Shown here: positions 44,978 through 53,860 of the stretch, one piece after another
How positions within the stretch are numbered: position 1 is the stretch's first letter
Layout of the letters: each line of letters begins with the position of its first letter
From: Dyadobacter sediminis
GTDB taxonomy: Bacteria > Bacteroidota > Bacteroidia > Cytophagales > Spirosomataceae
Length of the DNA: 64,000 nt
Direction of reading: 5' to 3'
NCBI RefSeq assembly: GCF_005860765.1
Contig: NZ_VCEI01000025.1
Coordinates: 806,001 to 870,000 of the forward strand
Program-made: the position numbers and the translations under genes
Notes under the pieces: model-generated
What the model was told of the DNA's origin: nothing
Database searches by the model: none
Seen by the model: only the letters and a program-made list of their open reading frames with translations

Positions 44978-46750
44978 ATGAAAACGACAAAACGATTCAA
45001 CCATATACTGGCCATGCTGCTGCTTTGCGGCGTGAGTTCCTGCGACCTGAATGAAGTACCGGTGGACACAGCCACCAACGAAGCCGTATTCGGTTCCGAA
45101 AGCGGTCTTGACCTGTATGTAAATTCCTTCTATGACCAACTGCCGAATACGGATGTAGGCGTATTTCAGGACGACGACAATTCGGATCTGGTGGCGCGCA
45201 ACGGCGTTGACAATTACCTGGCACCCGGTGCGCTCAGTCCGATCACCAGCACGGGATGGAACTGGACGGATCTGCGTAACATCAATTACTTTATCGAAAA
45301 TGCCGAAAAGAGTACCGTACCGACCAAAAACCATTATCTGGGCGTAGCCCATTTTTTCAGAGCGCTGTTTTATTTTGACAAGGTAAAAAGATTCGGCGAT
45401 GTACCCTGGATTGACAGAACAATCCTGGTAACAGACGAAGCAGCTTTGTACGGAAAGCGGGATGACCGGTTTGAAGTTATGGACAAAGTACTGGCCGACC
45501 TGAATTACGCCATTGAAAACATAACCCTGACCTCCGATCCGAGCGTTACCCGCATTACAAAAAATGTGGCACGTGCATACAAAACCCGGATCTGCCTTTT
45601 TGAAGCATCGTTCCGGAAATACCATACCGGGTACAACAAGCAGTCTACTGCCGGTGCATGGTATGAGGAAGTGGTGAAAGAAGCCAACAGTATAACCGGC
45701 TTTACGTTGCACGAGGGAACATCTCTGGACAAAGCTTACCGGGAAATGTTCATTGCCAAAAACGCTTTTCCGGACGAAACAATCCTTTCAGTGGCTTTGA
45801 ATGCAAGTCTGCAGGTTTTCAGCTCGGCGAACCGCCGTTTTATCAGCCCGACATATGGAAACCGTCCCAGCCTGACACGTCGTTTTGTCAACACTTACCT
45901 TAATCTGGACGGAACGCCTTTTACGAGCAAAGCCGGCTATCAGGCAACGCCTTTCATCGAGGAGGTAAAAAACCGGGACCTGCGCCTGAAACAAACCATA
46001 CGCGTGGGCGATTACAAAAGGACAGAAAATGGCGTGGCGGTGGTCGCACCGCCCAATTTTACCCAGACTTACACCGGGTATCAGCCCATCAAATGGAGCT
46101 ACGACGAACGTTTTCCGTTCGATGACGAAAGCCGGAACGACAATGCGCATATCATCATGCGCTGGGGAGAAGTACTGTTGAACAAAGCCGAAGCATTGGC
46201 CGAACTGAACAAAATGACCGCTGCCGACTGGACCGCCACCATTGGTGCGCTGCGCAAAAGGGCAGGTATCACCGGTGCCACGCTGCATACCTTGCCTACG
46301 GTTGCCGATCCTTACATGGTTTCCTTTTTCAACGGAAAATTTACAAACCCCGTTCTGCTGGAAGTACTGCGCGACAGAGGCGTGGAAATGGTATTTGAAG
46401 GCCTGCGTACCGATGATCTGAAAAGATGGAAACTCGGTGAATTGTTTCAGACTGCCCCGATGAACGGCATGTACGTTCCTGCACTGGGCGAGTACGACCT
46501 GAATGGCGACGGCATCAAGGATGTTTATTTTTATCAGGGAACCAAACCGGCTTCTACAACGCCATCCATCGCATTTGTCGATGTAAGTCCTTCTGCTGCA
46601 GTAGGAAGGTTACAGCTTTCAAACGGAACCTCGGGAGAAATCCTGTGGAACCCGGGACCCCGTGAATGGGCAGACAAAAAGTATCTTTATCCGATTCCCG
46701 AAGCTGACCGCACCCGCAATCCGGAGCTTGGCCAGAACGCCGGATGGTAA
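44978..46750 (+). CDS. SusD/RagB family nutrient-binding lipoprotein (second pair)
   Basis: The 590-residue protein has a lipoprotein signal with lipobox VSSC (Cys22) and the SusD fold: an N-terminal EVPVDTATNEAVFGSESGLD segment, helical repeats (HFFRALFYFDKVKRFGDVPW, ARAYKTRICLFEASF) and the C-terminal LEVLRDRGVEMVFEGLRTDDL followed by YLYPIPEAD. It starts 6 bp after susC. It should sit on the cell surface as the lid of that transporter. The ligand cannot be read from sequence. Confidence 0.93.
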   Translation: MKTTKRFNHILAMLLLCGVSSCDLNEVPVDTATNEAVFGSESGLDLYVNSFYDQLPNTDVGVFQDDDNSDLVARNGVDNYLAPGALSPITSTGWNWTDLRNINYFIENAEKSTVPTKNHYLGVAHFFRALFYFDKVKRFGDVPWIDRTILVTDEAALYGKRDDRFEVMDKVLADLNYAIENITLTSDPSVTRITKNVARAYKTRICLFEASFRKYHTGYNKQSTAGAWYEEVVKEANSITGFTLHEGTSLDKAYREMFIAKNAFPDETILSVALNASLQVFSSANRRFISPTYGNRPSLTRRFVNTYLNLDGTPFTSKAGYQATPFIEEVKNRDLRLKQTIRVGDYKRTENGVAVVAPPNFTQTYTGYQPIKWSYDERFPFDDESRNDNAHIIMRWGEVLLNKAEALAELNKMTAADWTATIGALRKRAGITGATLHTLPTVADPYMVSFFNGKFTNPVLLEVLRDRGVEMVFEGLRTDDLKRWKLGELFQTAPMNGMYVPALGEYDLNGDGIKDVYFYQGTKPASTTPSIAFVDVSPSAAVGRLQLSNGTSGEILWNPGPREWADKKYLYPIPEADRTRNPELGQNAGW

Positions 46751-46805
46751 CAGGACAATTCTGGAACAGGCCGTAAACCGCTTGATTTCAAAATTTTATT
46801 TATGG

Positions 46806-46844
46806 AACGAAGGCTGCTTATTCCCGTTTAAGCAGCCTTCGTTT
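46806..46844 (+). terminator. Intrinsic terminator after susD
   Basis: AACGAAGGCTGCTT (46806-46819) pairs perfectly with AAGCAGCCTTCGTT (46830-46843) around a 10-base loop, followed by a short T-rich stretch, 56 bases after the susD stop. Confidence 0.82.
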
Positions 46845-46963
46845 GTAAGAGAGCTGTACTTCCGGTGTGCCCGGAAGGTTTTTTTGATCAGCGATTATGG
46901 TTTTACAGCAAACCGGTAAAAGCGGATAGAACTTTAAATTAAATTCAGGAACTGAAAAATCTT

Positions 46964-47494
46964 TTAAAATGCGTCCAGAAAATCCAGATACTGTACGACA
47001 CTGTTTTCAATCCATTCAGCCGAAGCATGGTAATCAATTCCGTAGATGGCAAACAGCGGTTTATAATCCGCTTTTATATATTCAAACGTAAGTTCAAAAG
47101 GACGGGTCAATTCGGTTAATGAATATTTGAATACATCCGACGGCCCGTATTCCTGTTCATCGGCACCCAGTGAAATAGCGAGCGCGATCTTCTTGCCCGC
47201 AAGTTTGTAGCCGCTTTTGCTGCCATAGGCCCAGCCGTGTGTCAGTACTTCATCCAGCCATTTTTTTAATAGCGGAGGACAGTTGAACCAGTAATATGGA
47301 AACTGGAAAACAATTTTGTCATATTGCTCCACCATTTTCTGTTCTGCTTGAACATCGATTTTTTCATCGGGATAAACTTCGTACAATGAATGAACGACAT
47401 ACTTTTCAGGGAACCGGTTCAGCGTTTCAATCCATCTTTTATTCACAGCCGAATGCTCCAGATCGGGATGAACAACGATTATCAATGTTTTCAT
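46964..47494 (-). CDS. NAD(P)H-dependent oxidoreductase, flavodoxin-like fold
   Basis: The 176-residue protein belongs to the quinone reductase / modulator-of-drug-activity group. LIIVVHPDLEHSAVNKRW (residues 3-20) forms the FMN phosphate loop, IVFQFPYYWFNCPPLLKKWLDEV (about 71-93) the flavin-stacking segment, and GGK-type loops follow. It probably reduces quinones or nitro compounds with NAD(P)H. It is divergent from an HxlR regulator 100 bp away, a common pairing in which the regulator responds to electrophiles. Confidence 0.88.
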   Translation of the reverse strand: MKTLIIVVHPDLEHSAVNKRWIETLNRFPEKYVVHSLYEVYPDEKIDVQAEQKMVEQYDKIVFQFPYYWFNCPPLLKKWLDEVLTHGWAYGSKSGYKLAGKKIALAISLGADEQEYGPSDVFKYSLTELTRPFELTFEYIKADYKPLFAIYGIDYHASAEWIENSVVQYLDFLDAF

Positions 47495-47522
47495 TTTGTT
47501 AGAACTTGCCTTTTTTATAATG

Positions 47523-47530
47523 CAAAAGTA
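47523..47530 (-). promoter_or_regulatory. Candidate -7 element for the oxidoreductase
   Basis: The minus strand reads TACTTTTG, a TAnnTTTG match 28 bases before the start at 47494 and inside the likely HxlR control region. Confidence 0.4.
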
Positions 47531-47594
47531 TAGGGCATAACGTCAATTTCGTACATTGGCAACCCATTGTGCGGTACTATAAGAAATGTAAGTA

Positions 47595-47948
47595 ATGTCA
47601 AAGATCAAAGAAACGTCGACCAACTTTGCCAACAAAGCAGCCCTGTCCGATGAATGTCCGGAAGTGTATACGGCCAACCTCATCGGCGGCCAGTGGGCTT
47701 TGGTGATCTGTTCCTGGTTAATGCAGGGAAAGCTCCGATTTGGCGAGCTGAGAAAGCTTTTGCCCAACATAACCGAAAGAATGCTGACGCTGCAACTCCG
47801 AAGGCTGGAAGCAAACCATATTGTAAAACGCACGGTTTACGCGGAAGTCCCGCCACGCGTTGAATACGAACTGACACCCATCGGCTACGATCTGAAGCCG
47901 GTTATCAAGGAGCTGGAAAAATGGGGGGAAAAACATAAAAGCCTGTAA
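47595..47948 (+). CDS. HxlR-family winged-helix transcriptional regulator
   Basis: The 117-residue protein has the HxlR layout: an N-terminal Cys (DECPEVYT), the helix-turn-helix core (GGQWALVICSWLMQGKLRFGELRKLLPNITERML, read in two parts) and the wing with RRLEANHIVKRTVY and PPRVEYELTPIGYDL. Such regulators act as dimers and often sense aldehydes or quinones through the N-terminal Cys. Its position divergent from the oxidoreductase suggests it controls that gene and itself. Confidence 0.92.
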   Translation: MSKIKETSTNFANKAALSDECPEVYTANLIGGQWALVICSWLMQGKLRFGELRKLLPNITERMLTLQLRRLEANHIVKRTVYAEVPPRVEYELTPIGYDLKPVIKELEKWGEKHKSL

Positions 47949-47952
47949 AAAC

Positions 47953-47979
47953 AACCAAACATCTCACGTTCGGTTTTTT
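47953..47979. terminator. Likely terminator after the HxlR gene
   Basis: AACCAAAC (47953-47960) pairs with GTTCGGTT (47968-47975) with one mismatch around a 7-base loop and is followed by a T run. It lies between convergent genes. Confidence 0.5.
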
Positions 47980-48001
47980 ACATTTTATATCTCGCAAAAA
48001 C

Positions 48002-49348
48002 TCACCTTAAAGTAATAATCCGGCTGTACCGCTCCGTTTTTTCCATACCGCGGACCATGTAAATTTCATATGCTCCGTCGGGGATATCGTCGGTGACAGG
48101 AAATGCCGGAAACGTGAGAAAACCATCGAAAATCCCGTAAACGCTGCCTGAAAAAGGCAGTACAAATTCTTTTTTGCTCTGATGATCAACGAGAACCAGT
48201 TCGATCTTGTCTGGTGTTGGACCCCATGTTTCGCTGTAAACCAGTATCGGTTCCTTCCGGCTGATTTCCGTAACGGATGGAAAATAGTGCAAGCTGGAAT
48301 TCAGGTAAGTTTTAAATGAACTGCGGCGTGAAGGTTGCGTCACGATTCTTGCAATGGGCTGGGTGCGGGTCCTGGTTATGAAAAAGTGATCTTCGCCGGA
48401 ATATTGAAGCAGCCATTGTTTTTCAGAATAAGGCTTCTTTTCTTTTTCGTTTTCCAGATAAGTGATTTTGTAATTGCCCAAACCGATGCTTTTCGGCAGG
48501 TTGCCGGACAATGATCCCGGTTTTTCATACTTCAGAGCAATGCGTTCCGGTGCTGTGAAATCATTCTCAATGATGGCTTCGTACTTGCCAGCGGACGAAA
48601 AGTTAAATCCGTTTACCTCAAAATAACGGTCGGGTTCGAGCATATGCCAGGAACCCCTTCTGAAAGAAACAGCTCCGGGCTTAACAATGATCTGAGAAGA
48701 CAGCAATTCCGCTTTCGGGCCCCAGACTACTTCTGCCTTGTATTCACCGGGCACCATGGTAGCCGGCAATGTAACGGACATGGAATCCTGAAACCGGCTA
48801 TAACCAGGATCATAGAGTTCATACGCAATTTCACCCGTCGCCTTGCTTGTAAAACGGATCTTTGGCGCATAAATCAGCGTTTCGCCTTCAAAAACGGTGG
48901 CCACGGTTCCTTTCAGCTTGAAAGCAGTTTTGATTTGCGTGTCCGGTTCAAGCGTCAGTTGCAGGTTTTTCGGAAGTTCTGCGAGCTGAATCGCTTTAAA
49001 TGGAACGACGATAATATTGAAGTTTCTGCTTTCATTGTTGCTATGCAGTGAAATGCCGACTTCCTGATTTTCATATTTAAATCCATCCAGTGCGGGCGAT
49101 GTAGAGTTATAGCCCGCTTCCAGTACGACTTCCGGTTTGATATAATCGCCCGCAGCATAATTTTCAGGAAGGTTTATAACAATCAGATCTTTCCCAATGC
49201 TGATATTCTTGGGGTCTACTCCGGGAATAGTAAAATCCAGCACATTGATTTTTTTTATGTCAGGGGCTTTGGGTACCGGTTTTTCCGCTTCCTTACATTG
49301 CCAGCAAAGGCAGGCCAGGCACAGGATCAGGTAAAGTGTCCGCTTCAT
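48002..49348 (-). CDS. Exported lipoprotein with Ig/IPT-like repeats, unknown function
   Basis: The ATG at 49348 is chosen because it begins a lipoprotein signal (MKRTLYLILCLACLCWQC, Cys18); an upstream ATG at 49426 gives an unlikely N-terminus. The 448-residue protein is beta-rich, with several Ig- or IPT-like segments (about 35-130, 145-235, 245-325, 345-448). The phrase YFEVNGFNFSSAGKYEAIIE is IPT/TIG-like. No catalytic motif is visible. It likely sits in the outer membrane and binds something, but I do not recognise a named family. Confidence 0.72.
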   Translation of the reverse strand: MKRTLYLILCLACLCWQCKEAEKPVPKAPDIKKINVLDFTIPGVDPKNISIGKDLIVINLPENYAAGDYIKPEVVLEAGYNSTSPALDGFKYENQEVGISLHSNNESRNFNIIVVPFKAIQLAELPKNLQLTLEPDTQIKTAFKLKGTVATVFEGETLIYAPKIRFTSKATGEIAYELYDPGYSRFQDSMSVTLPATMVPGEYKAEVVWGPKAELLSSQIIVKPGAVSFRRGSWHMLEPDRYFEVNGFNFSSAGKYEAIIENDFTAPERIALKYEKPGSLSGNLPKSIGLGNYKITYLENEKEKKPYSEKQWLLQYSGEDHFFITRTRTQPIARIVTQPSRRSSFKTYLNSSLHYFPSVTEISRKEPILVYSETWGPTPDKIELVLVDHQSKKEFVLPFSGSVYGIFDGFLTFPAFPVTDDIPDGAYEIYMVRGMEKTERYSRIITLR

Positions 49349-49430
49349 GGAGGAATATTTTTCTGTAAGATAAAAAAATACGCACGTATTGCAATGCCTG
49401 TTCCATGAAGCAGATACATACGGCACGACG

Positions 49431-49493
49431 AGAAAAGGGAGGGAAGGGGAAAGGGTGAATGGAGGAAAGGGAAGAGGGAGAAAAGGAGGAGGG
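49431..49493 (+). repeat. Polypurine tract
   Basis: A run almost wholly of G and A (GGAGGAAAGG-type units) lies between the lipoprotein and alcohol dehydrogenase genes, like those at 2352 and 22183. Confidence 0.5.
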
Positions 49494-49537
49494 CCTGTTA
49501 CAATCCTCTTGTCCTTCCTCCTTCAATCCTGCCTTCT

Positions 49538-50602
49538 TCAATCCTGATTTTTCAGGGAAGCCATATCAATGACGAAGCGGTATTTTACGTCACCTTTCAG
49601 CAGGCGTTCATAGGCGTCGTTGATTTGCTGAATATCGATCATTTCAATATCTGCAACTATATTGTGCTCACCGCAGAAATCCAGCATTTCCTGTGTTTCG
49701 GCTATACCGCCGATCATGGAACCTGAAAAGCTTTTGCGTCCGGCAATAAGGCTGAATGCAGCAACAGGAAGCGGATTTTCCGGTGCACCCACCAGCGCCA
49801 GCGAGCCGTCTACACGAAGCAGGCCCAGATACGCATTGATGTCATGCTCGGCAGAAACCGCGTCCAGAATAAAATGCAGCTTTCCCTGATATGCAGCCAT
49901 TTGCCCGGCGTCTTTGGACATCACCACTTCGTCTGCACCCAGGCGTTTTGCTTCGGCGAATTTGGATTCTGACGTTGTAAATGCAACTACTTCGGCGCCC
50001 ATGGCTTTGGCTATTTTGATACCCATATGACCTAGGCCGCCAATACCGACAATCCCTACTTTTTTGCCCGGGCCGACATTCCAGTGCCTTAATGGGGAAT
50101 AGGTGGTGATACCTGCGCATAGCAACGGAGCCGTTGCGGCAAGTTCGAGGTTTTCAGGAATGCGCAGCACGAAATTTTCATCCACAACAACGTTTTCGGA
50201 ATATCCGCCAAAAGTAGGCGTATCGAGGTATTTATCCGGTGAATTGTAGGTTCCGGTCATGCCGGGTTCACAATATTGTTCCAGACCTTCCTGACAATAT
50301 TGGCACTCACGGCAGGAATCCACCATGCATCCGACACCCACGACATCGCCCACTTTAAACTTGCTCACATGGTCGCCAACGCTGACAATCTTGCCCACGA
50401 TCTCGTGGCCGGGTACGCAGGGGTAAATCGTGCCGTGCCATTCGTTTCTTGCGGTATGCAGGTCGGAGTGACAAACGCCGCAGTAAAGGATATCAATTTC
50501 CACATCGTGTGCGGTCGGTTTTCTGCGGTCAATGCCAAGTTGATTTAATGGGGCTTCGGCTGCTTCCGTACCGTATGCCTTGATGTTTGTTGTTTCTGTC
50601 AT
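49538..50602 (-). CDS. Zinc-dependent alcohol dehydrogenase, NAD(P)-linked (YahK/CAD type)
   Basis: The 354-residue enzyme has the catalytic zinc ligands Cys41 (CGVCHSDLH) and the GHE motif (VPGHEIVG, His66), the structural zinc set Cys97/100/103/111 (CRECQYCQEGLEQYC) and a Rossmann motif GIGGLGHMGIKIA. It reduces aldehydes or oxidises alcohols in the cytosol. The C-terminal YRFVIDM is typical of the cinnamyl-alcohol-dehydrogenase-like branch. An acetyltransferase lies 20 bp upstream on the same strand. A decayed relative is found at 51238-51490. Confidence 0.92.
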   Translation of the reverse strand: MTETTNIKAYGTEAAEAPLNQLGIDRRKPTAHDVEIDILYCGVCHSDLHTARNEWHGTIYPCVPGHEIVGKIVSVGDHVSKFKVGDVVGVGCMVDSCRECQYCQEGLEQYCEPGMTGTYNSPDKYLDTPTFGGYSENVVVDENFVLRIPENLELAATAPLLCAGITTYSPLRHWNVGPGKKVGIVGIGGLGHMGIKIAKAMGAEVVAFTTSESKFAEAKRLGADEVVMSKDAGQMAAYQGKLHFILDAVSAEHDINAYLGLLRVDGSLALVGAPENPLPVAAFSLIAGRKSFSGSMIGGIAETQEMLDFCGEHNIVADIEMIDIQQINDAYERLLKGDVKYRFVIDMASLKNQD

Positions 50603-50622
50603 GTTGTAGATTGATTGGATGT

Positions 50623-51201
50623 TTATATATTTTCTTTCATAACTTTTGAAGGTATTCCGGCTACGACCGAGTTGGCGGGCACATCGCGGCTTACGACTGA
50701 TCCGGCTGCTACAACGGCATTCTCACCAACCGTTACACCGGGCAGGATCGTTGCACCTGCACCGATCCAGGCATTTCGCCGGATGAAAACCGCTTTTGGA
50801 ATTAGTGCTTTTCTGTCTGCCGGTTCAAGCGGGTGGGTTTCGGATGTAATATTCACCCGCGGTCCGATCATGACGTTATCCTCAATAACAATGCCACCCA
50901 TATCCAGAAACGAGCAGGCATGATTAATGAACACATTTTTACCCAGACTGATGAAGTGGCCGAAGTTCGTGTAAAACGGTGGAAAAATGGTTGTCGATTG
51001 GTCAATAGACATTCCGGTAATTGCGCTAAGCCATCGCCGCACTTCGTCCGTGTCCGTTGCGCCGGCATTCATTTCCACACATAACCGAATGGTACGGGCA
51101 ACGGCTTTGCTGAAATCTTCATACCCCGGATCGTCCATTCTGATCGGCTCGCCGGCCTTCATGCGGTCAAAAACAGTTTTTTCAGTATCTGATGTATTCA
51201 T
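50623..51201 (-). CDS. Sugar O-acetyltransferase, left-handed beta-helix (maltose/galactoside acetyltransferase type)
   Basis: This 192-residue protein has a helical N-terminal segment (1-60) typical of Maa/LacA enzymes, then hexapeptide repeats forming the beta-helix (VFINHACSFLDMGGIVIEDN, VMIGPRVNITSETHPLEP with the catalytic His, NAWIGAGATILPGVTVGENA). It would transfer acetyl from acetyl-CoA to a sugar hydroxyl. Probably transcribed with the alcohol dehydrogenase 20 bp downstream. The acceptor is unknown. Confidence 0.9.
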   Translation of the reverse strand: MNTSDTEKTVFDRMKAGEPIRMDDPGYEDFSKAVARTIRLCVEMNAGATDTDEVRRWLSAITGMSIDQSTTIFPPFYTNFGHFISLGKNVFINHACSFLDMGGIVIEDNVMIGPRVNITSETHPLEPADRKALIPKAVFIRRNAWIGAGATILPGVTVGENAVVAAGSVVSRDVPANSVVAGIPSKVMKENI

Positions 51202-51237
51202 GTAAATCGGTGATTTTGCCTTTTTCGGCAGATCATT

Positions 51238-51490
51238 CTAAATGGTCGCAGCATCCATAACAAATCTGTACCGGTTTTTTTTGTCCAATACTTTTTTCCA
51301 TGCATCGCGCACGGCCGCTGCCCTGGTTACCTGTATCTGTGGAAAAATCTTGTTGTCGGCACAGCCCGGTACGACTTCCTGCGCTTCAGAAATGCCGCCG
51401 CCACGATCCCGGCAATCTTATGACCCGGTACCTGCAGCTATTGCTGCTGGCTCCATTCACCTTTCATTTGGTGAATGTCCGAATGGAAGA
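51238..51490 (-). pseudogene. Remnant of a second zinc alcohol dehydrogenase
   Basis: On the minus strand the end reads QEVVPGCADNKIFPQI, then DAWKKVLDKKNRYRFVMDAA and a stop at 51240-51238, which is the C-terminus of a CAD-type alcohol dehydrogenase. Just upstream, in another frame, are HSDIHQMKGEW, an in-frame TAG and VPGHKIAGIVA, the N-terminal zinc-site region. Most of the middle of the gene is missing, and a frameshift joins the two pieces. It lies between the acetyltransferase and cupin genes. Confidence 0.72.
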
Positions 51491-51566
51491 TGCTGGCAAA
51501 TTTGGAAGAATGAATTTTCTTCTGGAAGGAACGGGTCTGCTGTTGCTGTGCTTTTCCATGTTGCTG

Positions 51567-52082
51567 TTATTTCGGATTCGTATATTCTTCGTCTGTAACC
51601 GCCTGCATCCATTCCACAATTCCTTTTTCGGTATTGGGCACAATGTAGAGTTGCTGCATGCCTGTATCCGGACCGGCCCCGTGCCAGTGCATTACGTTGG
51701 GCGGACATGTAACCACGTCGCCTTTTTTAACGGTCTGCCTTGGCTGGCCTTTGATCTGATGATAACCGGAGCCGTCCGTGATCACAAGTATTTGCCCGGC
51801 TGGATGCGTGTGCCAGTGGCTTCGTGCTCCCGGTTCAAAGTATACGTTGCCCACAAGGGTCGTAAGCGTACTATCGGCAGGTACAAGGCCGTAGTTCCAG
51901 GCTTTTCCGGTGAAATTATCGGCGGGTCCCGGCTGACCTTTTGGAAAAATGCCGTTGCTTGCGTCTGATGGCTTCTCATGGCGCTGCGCCATGCACGGGG
52001 CTGCCAACATGGCCAGCCATGCAATGACCAGAATTTGTTTTGCAGAAATGCCCGGCTGTCTGGAATGAAGGTGATTTGTCAT
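51567..52082 (-). CDS. Exported cupin-domain protein
   Basis: From the ATG at 52082 this is a 171-residue protein with a signal peptide ending CMAQ (about residue 33); the ATG at 52121 adds a poor N-terminus. A single cupin barrel follows: VYFEPGARSHWHTHPAGQIL carries the H-x-H-x(n)-G motif and VVTCPPNVMHWHGA the second His motif, so a metal site is intact. Similar carboxymuconolactone-decarboxylase-associated and quercetinase-like cupins act in oxidative metabolism; the reaction here is unknown. The AraC gene upstream may control it. Confidence 0.86.
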   Translation of the reverse strand: MTNHLHSRQPGISAKQILVIAWLAMLAAPCMAQRHEKPSDASNGIFPKGQPGPADNFTGKAWNYGLVPADSTLTTLVGNVYFEPGARSHWHTHPAGQILVITDGSGYHQIKGQPRQTVKKGDVVTCPPNVMHWHGAGPDTGMQQLYIVPNTEKGIVEWMQAVTDEEYTNPK

Positions 52083-52168
52083 AGAATTTCTTAATTGGAA
52101 TCCAAGGACAAAATTCCTCAATCGGCAGGCCGGTCAGGTAAAGACAATCAAACCAATTATTAAGAATT

Positions 52169-53047
52169 TCAAACTTCTTCGATTCTGACAGCCTTTGGAT
52201 TCGTTCCGGTCATCCGCTTGAAAAAGTTGTTGAAATAGGTTGGGTATTCAAAGCCCAGTGCGTAGGCGATCTCGGAAATGTTCCAGTCCGTATGCTGCAG
52301 AAGTGATCTGGCTTCACTCACAATCCGCTCGGTAATATGGCTTGTGGTAGGTTTTCCGGTAATCTGCTTTACGGCCCTGTTCAGATAATTGACGTGCATA
52401 TTCAGGTTCCGGGCATAATCCTGCGCCGTCTTCAGTTGGAGCGGACGGTCGGCACTTTCAATTGGAAATTGTCTTTCCAGCAATTCCATAAATACGGATG
52501 TGATGCGGCCTGCAGCATTTTTATGCTGGTTGTAATTTTCAGACGGCTGCAGTTTCAGCGCCTCATGGATAATCAGGTTGATGTAATTGCGAATCAGTTC
52601 GTCCTTAAACGAGTAATCTGTTTTCTGTTCTTCTATCATCCGTTGGAACAAGGTATTAACAAACTCGCGCTGCTTGTCAGAAATGTTCAGGATCGGCGTT
52701 CCGCCAATCCTGAAAAACGGAGATTGCTGAAGACTTTCGGTACGTTCCGAAGCTAAAAAGAATTCTTCTGAAAACAGGCATGTATAACCGGTATAAGTGG
52801 TGGAAAGCGTTTCCCATGAATACGGAATATGCGGGTTCCCGAAAAACAGCACGGTTCCTTCGGTTTCGAAACTTCTGTCCGAGTAGTGGATTTTGCTTTT
52901 GCCGGTTGTCAGGCAGATTTTATAAAAATCCTTTCTGCTGTAAATGCGTGTGGCATTGGTGTCCCGTTCCAGTTCAAAGGCATTGAACCCTTTCAGCTTT
53001 AACTGGCTGTTGAATTCCGATACCGGGCGTTGTTTCGTATTTTCCAT
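52169..53047 (-). CDS. AraC-family transcriptional regulator
   Basis: The 292-residue protein has an N-terminal cupin-like sensing domain (about 20-150, with TVLFFGNPHIPYSWE) and a C-terminal double helix-turn-helix (about 195-290: AQDYARNLNMHVNYLNRAVK, then ISEIAYALGFEYPTYFNNFF). It lies 87 bp upstream of the cupin gene on the same strand and may regulate the cupin, acetyltransferase and dehydrogenase genes beyond it. The effector is unknown. Confidence 0.92.
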   Translation of the reverse strand: MENTKQRPVSEFNSQLKLKGFNAFELERDTNATRIYSRKDFYKICLTTGKSKIHYSDRSFETEGTVLFFGNPHIPYSWETLSTTYTGYTCLFSEEFFLASERTESLQQSPFFRIGGTPILNISDKQREFVNTLFQRMIEEQKTDYSFKDELIRNYINLIIHEALKLQPSENYNQHKNAAGRITSVFMELLERQFPIESADRPLQLKTAQDYARNLNMHVNYLNRAVKQITGKPTTSHITERIVSEARSLLQHTDWNISEIAYALGFEYPTYFNNFFKRMTGTNPKAVRIEEV

Positions 53048-53349
53048 ATTACAAAATTAAGAATTCCATGACATTTGCAAACAGCTGTTGTAAAATGCGG
53101 CTGCTTCAGTCCTTTTATTTCCATGCAGGGCTGAAAGTTGCTTCTGGTTTGAAATCCTTAATCAACCGTTTACAAAATAGAAGTTGACCGTGTTTTTACC
53201 CGAAAGTGCCTTTCCCATTTCAAATCAATCGCCACAGGAAAGACGAAGCGGCAGCAAAATTGAAAAAAACGAAGTTCTGAAAATTGTTAACTGTGTCTTT
53301 TACAACCAATAATCGCCGCCCGGAGTCTGAACATCAAACACAAACTGTT
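53048..53349. other. Divergent intergenic region, nothing specific
   Basis: About 300 bp between the AraC gene and the small lipoprotein gene. A TAATTTTG on the minus strand at 53059-53052 lies too close (4 bases) to the AraC start unless its transcript is nearly leaderless. No other feature is supported. Confidence 0.3.
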
Positions 53350-53784
53350 ATGAAAAAAACATTATTCATTTTGACTTTTCTTGCATTCGTGCAATGCAGG
53401 GAAAGCAGAAAAGTTGATCCTGAACCGCTTCCGGAAATTGCATCCATTGCAGGCAAATGGCGGGTCATAGCATATTCCCGGGCTTCCGGCGATTCCTTGA
53501 TCACCGACACAGTTACCACAGAAAATGCTGCTTTTTATGTGTTCCGGTATGATGGCGTTCTGGTAAATGAAAATGGTTACAGGCCTTGCTGCCTTCCACA
53601 AAACTATTTTTTGAACGAAAATTTTTTTGAGGCAAAACCTCTTAAACCGGTTGAGTCTGATCCTGCCTGTCAATACGTGTATTGCGGCGGCTGTCCTGAA
53701 ATGACCTTAACGACACCAACCGCAGACAACCTGCTGATGGAAACCTGCAAAGGAACCTATACTTCACTGGTGCGGGAAAAGTAA
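53350..53784 (+). CDS. Small lipoprotein, unknown function
   Basis: The ATG at 53350 begins a lipoprotein signal (MKKTLFILTFLAFVQC, Cys16), better than the in-frame ATG at 53284. The 144-residue protein has a lipocalin-like start (IAGKWRVIAYSRASGDS) and two closely spaced Cys pairs (YRPCC and the CQYVYCGGCPE cluster). Such lipocalin-like small lipoproteins are common in Cytophagales, with no known role. It stands alone. Confidence 0.7.
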   Translation: MKKTLFILTFLAFVQCRESRKVDPEPLPEIASIAGKWRVIAYSRASGDSLITDTVTTENAAFYVFRYDGVLVNENGYRPCCLPQNYFLNENFFEAKPLKPVESDPACQYVYCGGCPEMTLTTPTADNLLMETCKGTYTSLVREK

Positions 53785-53860
53785 CTGGACTGCCTGCTTT
53801 GAAAACTGAATTTCTTTTCCGAACTTTTGGCAAAAGCGTTGATAACAAACAAATTAGCAT

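Noticed and set aside
51242..51968. Plus-strand frames of 118 and 222 codons
   Set aside because: They lie antisense to the dehydrogenase remnant and the cupin gene, whose minus-strand reading is supported by family motifs.
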